In this document: one piece after another, positions 63,172-64,000 of the stretch
Numbering within the stretch: the stretch's first letter is position 1
Layout of the letters: each line of letters begins with the position of its first letter
Source: Corynebacterium oculi
GTDB lineage: Bacteria; Actinomycetota; Actinomycetes; Mycobacteriales; Mycobacteriaceae
Length of the DNA stretch: 64,000 nt
Reading direction: 5' to 3'
NCBI RefSeq assembly: GCF_001412105.1
Contig: NZ_LKST01000002.1
Coordinates: forward strand, 496,001 to 560,000
Made by a program: the position numbers and the translations under genes
Notes under the pieces: generated by a model
Told to the model about the DNA's origin: nothing
Databases searched by the model: none
Seen by the model: only the letters and a program-made list of their open reading frames with translations

Positions 63172-64000
63172 CTAAGGAACAACCATCACCGGCTCCGCGC
63201 TGTAGACGTAGGTGTCGTCCCGACGCGCCTGGCGGTTTCCCCGGATCAGCAGCCAGATCGCCAGGGGGTACATCACCAGGGCCACTCCGATCATGTTGAA
63301 TACCTGTGCTATCTCGCTGTTCCACAGCAGATTCCAGGAGAAGTGCAGGGTGAAGGCCACTAGGAACCAGCCGAGTGCTCGGCCAACCCGCCACGTCCAT
63401 GAAGCCTCGGCGGTGTAGAGGGCCACGCCTATTCCCCAGCCGGCGATGCCGGTGAAGATGATGTGGAGGAAGGGCCCGGCCACCAGGCGCAGCATCCATA
63501 GGCTGAGGGCCCCGGAGGCGTCGGAGTTGGGGTCAAGGATCGCGCCGTTGGCCCCGTAGAGGAGGTTTTCTATGGTCTCGAAGCCCAGCCCCACCACGGC
63601 TCCCACGATGAGGCCGTGCCAGGGGCGGTTGAGCTTCCTGAAGCTGAGCAGGATCATCACCACGCCCAGGGCTTTAGCGCACTCCTCCGGATAGGCCCCG
63701 CCGAGGGAGGCCTCCACGAGTTCCCAGCCGAGTTTGCCGGGTATCTCGGAGAGCGGCAGCCCCATGAGCATGACCACTCCGAAGGACACTCCCGAGCCCC
63801 AGATCAGGGCGGGGAGAACCCAGAGGTACGCACCCTTGGGCCACATGGGGCTCAGGCGCAGTAGTCCCAGGATGAGCAGCACGTAACACAGCCCTACCCC
63901 TACGCCGATGCCCAGTGCGGCGGGGCTGATAATCATCGCGCTCACGAGCTGGAAGAGCACCACCAGCGTTCCCAGGAAGGTGCCGATGCCCAGGGTGATG
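63172..64000 (-). CDS. PrsW-type intramembrane metalloprotease, N-terminus outside window
   Basis: The frame is open from the right edge to a stop at 63172, so the start lies outside. Eight or more helices. The three PrsW motifs are visible: the EExxK-type EECAKALG, GFETIEN with Glu, and HIIFTGIAGW and HFSWNLLWN histidines. Family members cut membrane-bound anti-sigma factors or similar substrates. Convergent with ybaK across 12 bases. Confidence 0.88.
   Translation of the reverse strand, partial: ITLGIGTFLGTLVVLFQLVSAMIISPAALGIGVGVGLCYVLLILGLLRLSPMWPKGAYLWVLPALIWGSGVSFGVVMLMGLPLSEIPGKLGWELVEASLGGAYPEECAKALGVVMILLSFRKLNRPWHGLIVGAVVGLGFETIENLLYGANGAILDPNSDASGALSLWMLRLVAGPFLHIIFTGIAGWGIGVALYTAEASWTWRVGRALGWFLVAFTLHFSWNLLWNSEIAQVFNMIGVALVMYPLAIWLLIRGNRQARRDDTYVYSAEPVMVVP

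Overview
The window is a high-GC actinobacterial chromosome segment, almost certainly Corynebacterium. The evidence is a mycolate/arabinogalactan cell-wall cluster (wzm, wzt, glfT1, gtrA, dprE1, dprE2, aftA, emb), an htdX-fabG4-fadA2-fadE5 type lipid cluster, murT/gatD, and the arrangement tyrA / tadA / tadA-associated protein / tRNA-Ser.

Layout. 1-4318: a membrane protein cut by the window edge, a DnaQ-like protein that has lost its catalytic acids, and murT-gatD for lipid II amidation. 4319-7612: a YhgE/Pip-like membrane protein divergent from a TetR regulator across a twin palindromic operator, then an MFS exporter. 7613-9813: isochorismatase, isochorismate synthase and an aryl carrier protein behind a DtxR/IdeR-like box. 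This is a partial catechol-siderophore module that stops abruptly. 9814-13275: a lower-GC islet with a fragment of a phage head module. It holds a VG15/MuF-type minor head protein carrying a C-terminal CdiA-like PD-(D/E)xK nuclease domain, a probable immunity gene, a 54-nt tRNA-like element and a frameshifted scaffold gene. 13276-23085: a complete type I-E CRISPR-Cas locus (15 repeats; cas2, cas1, cas6e, cas5e, cas7e, cse2, cas8e and cas3 all on the minus strand). A possible CRISPR-repeat-derived small RNA lies upstream of cas3. 23530-30911: gluQ, a YhhQ-type transporter and tgt form a queuosine salvage set, mixed with a DHA2 exporter and an MmpL protein. 31350-40302: five tRNAs, csbD and a 44-aa companion gene, tadA, tyrA, a frameshifted ushA-like gene, mgtE, pat and a quinone oxidoreductase. 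40299-56185: the arabinogalactan region, interrupted by an AbiEi-wHTH/DUF559 gene. 56422-64000: MaoC, FabG4, FadA2, FadE5, YbaK and a PrsW-like protease cut by the right edge.

Two dispersed sequence families run through the window. One is a 55-62 bp palindromic element (arms around AAGGGGTGCCA / TGGCACCCCTT), with 24 copies in ten intergenic regions and none seen inside a gene. The other is a 13-mer, GCTTATCGACGCC, with 12 exact copies and 8 single-mismatch copies, split evenly between strands and found both inside genes and inside or beside the palindromes. With the phage-derived toxin/immunity pair and the putative CRISPR-associated small RNA, these are the most interesting observations.

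All calls are from reading sequence and motifs; no database search was run.
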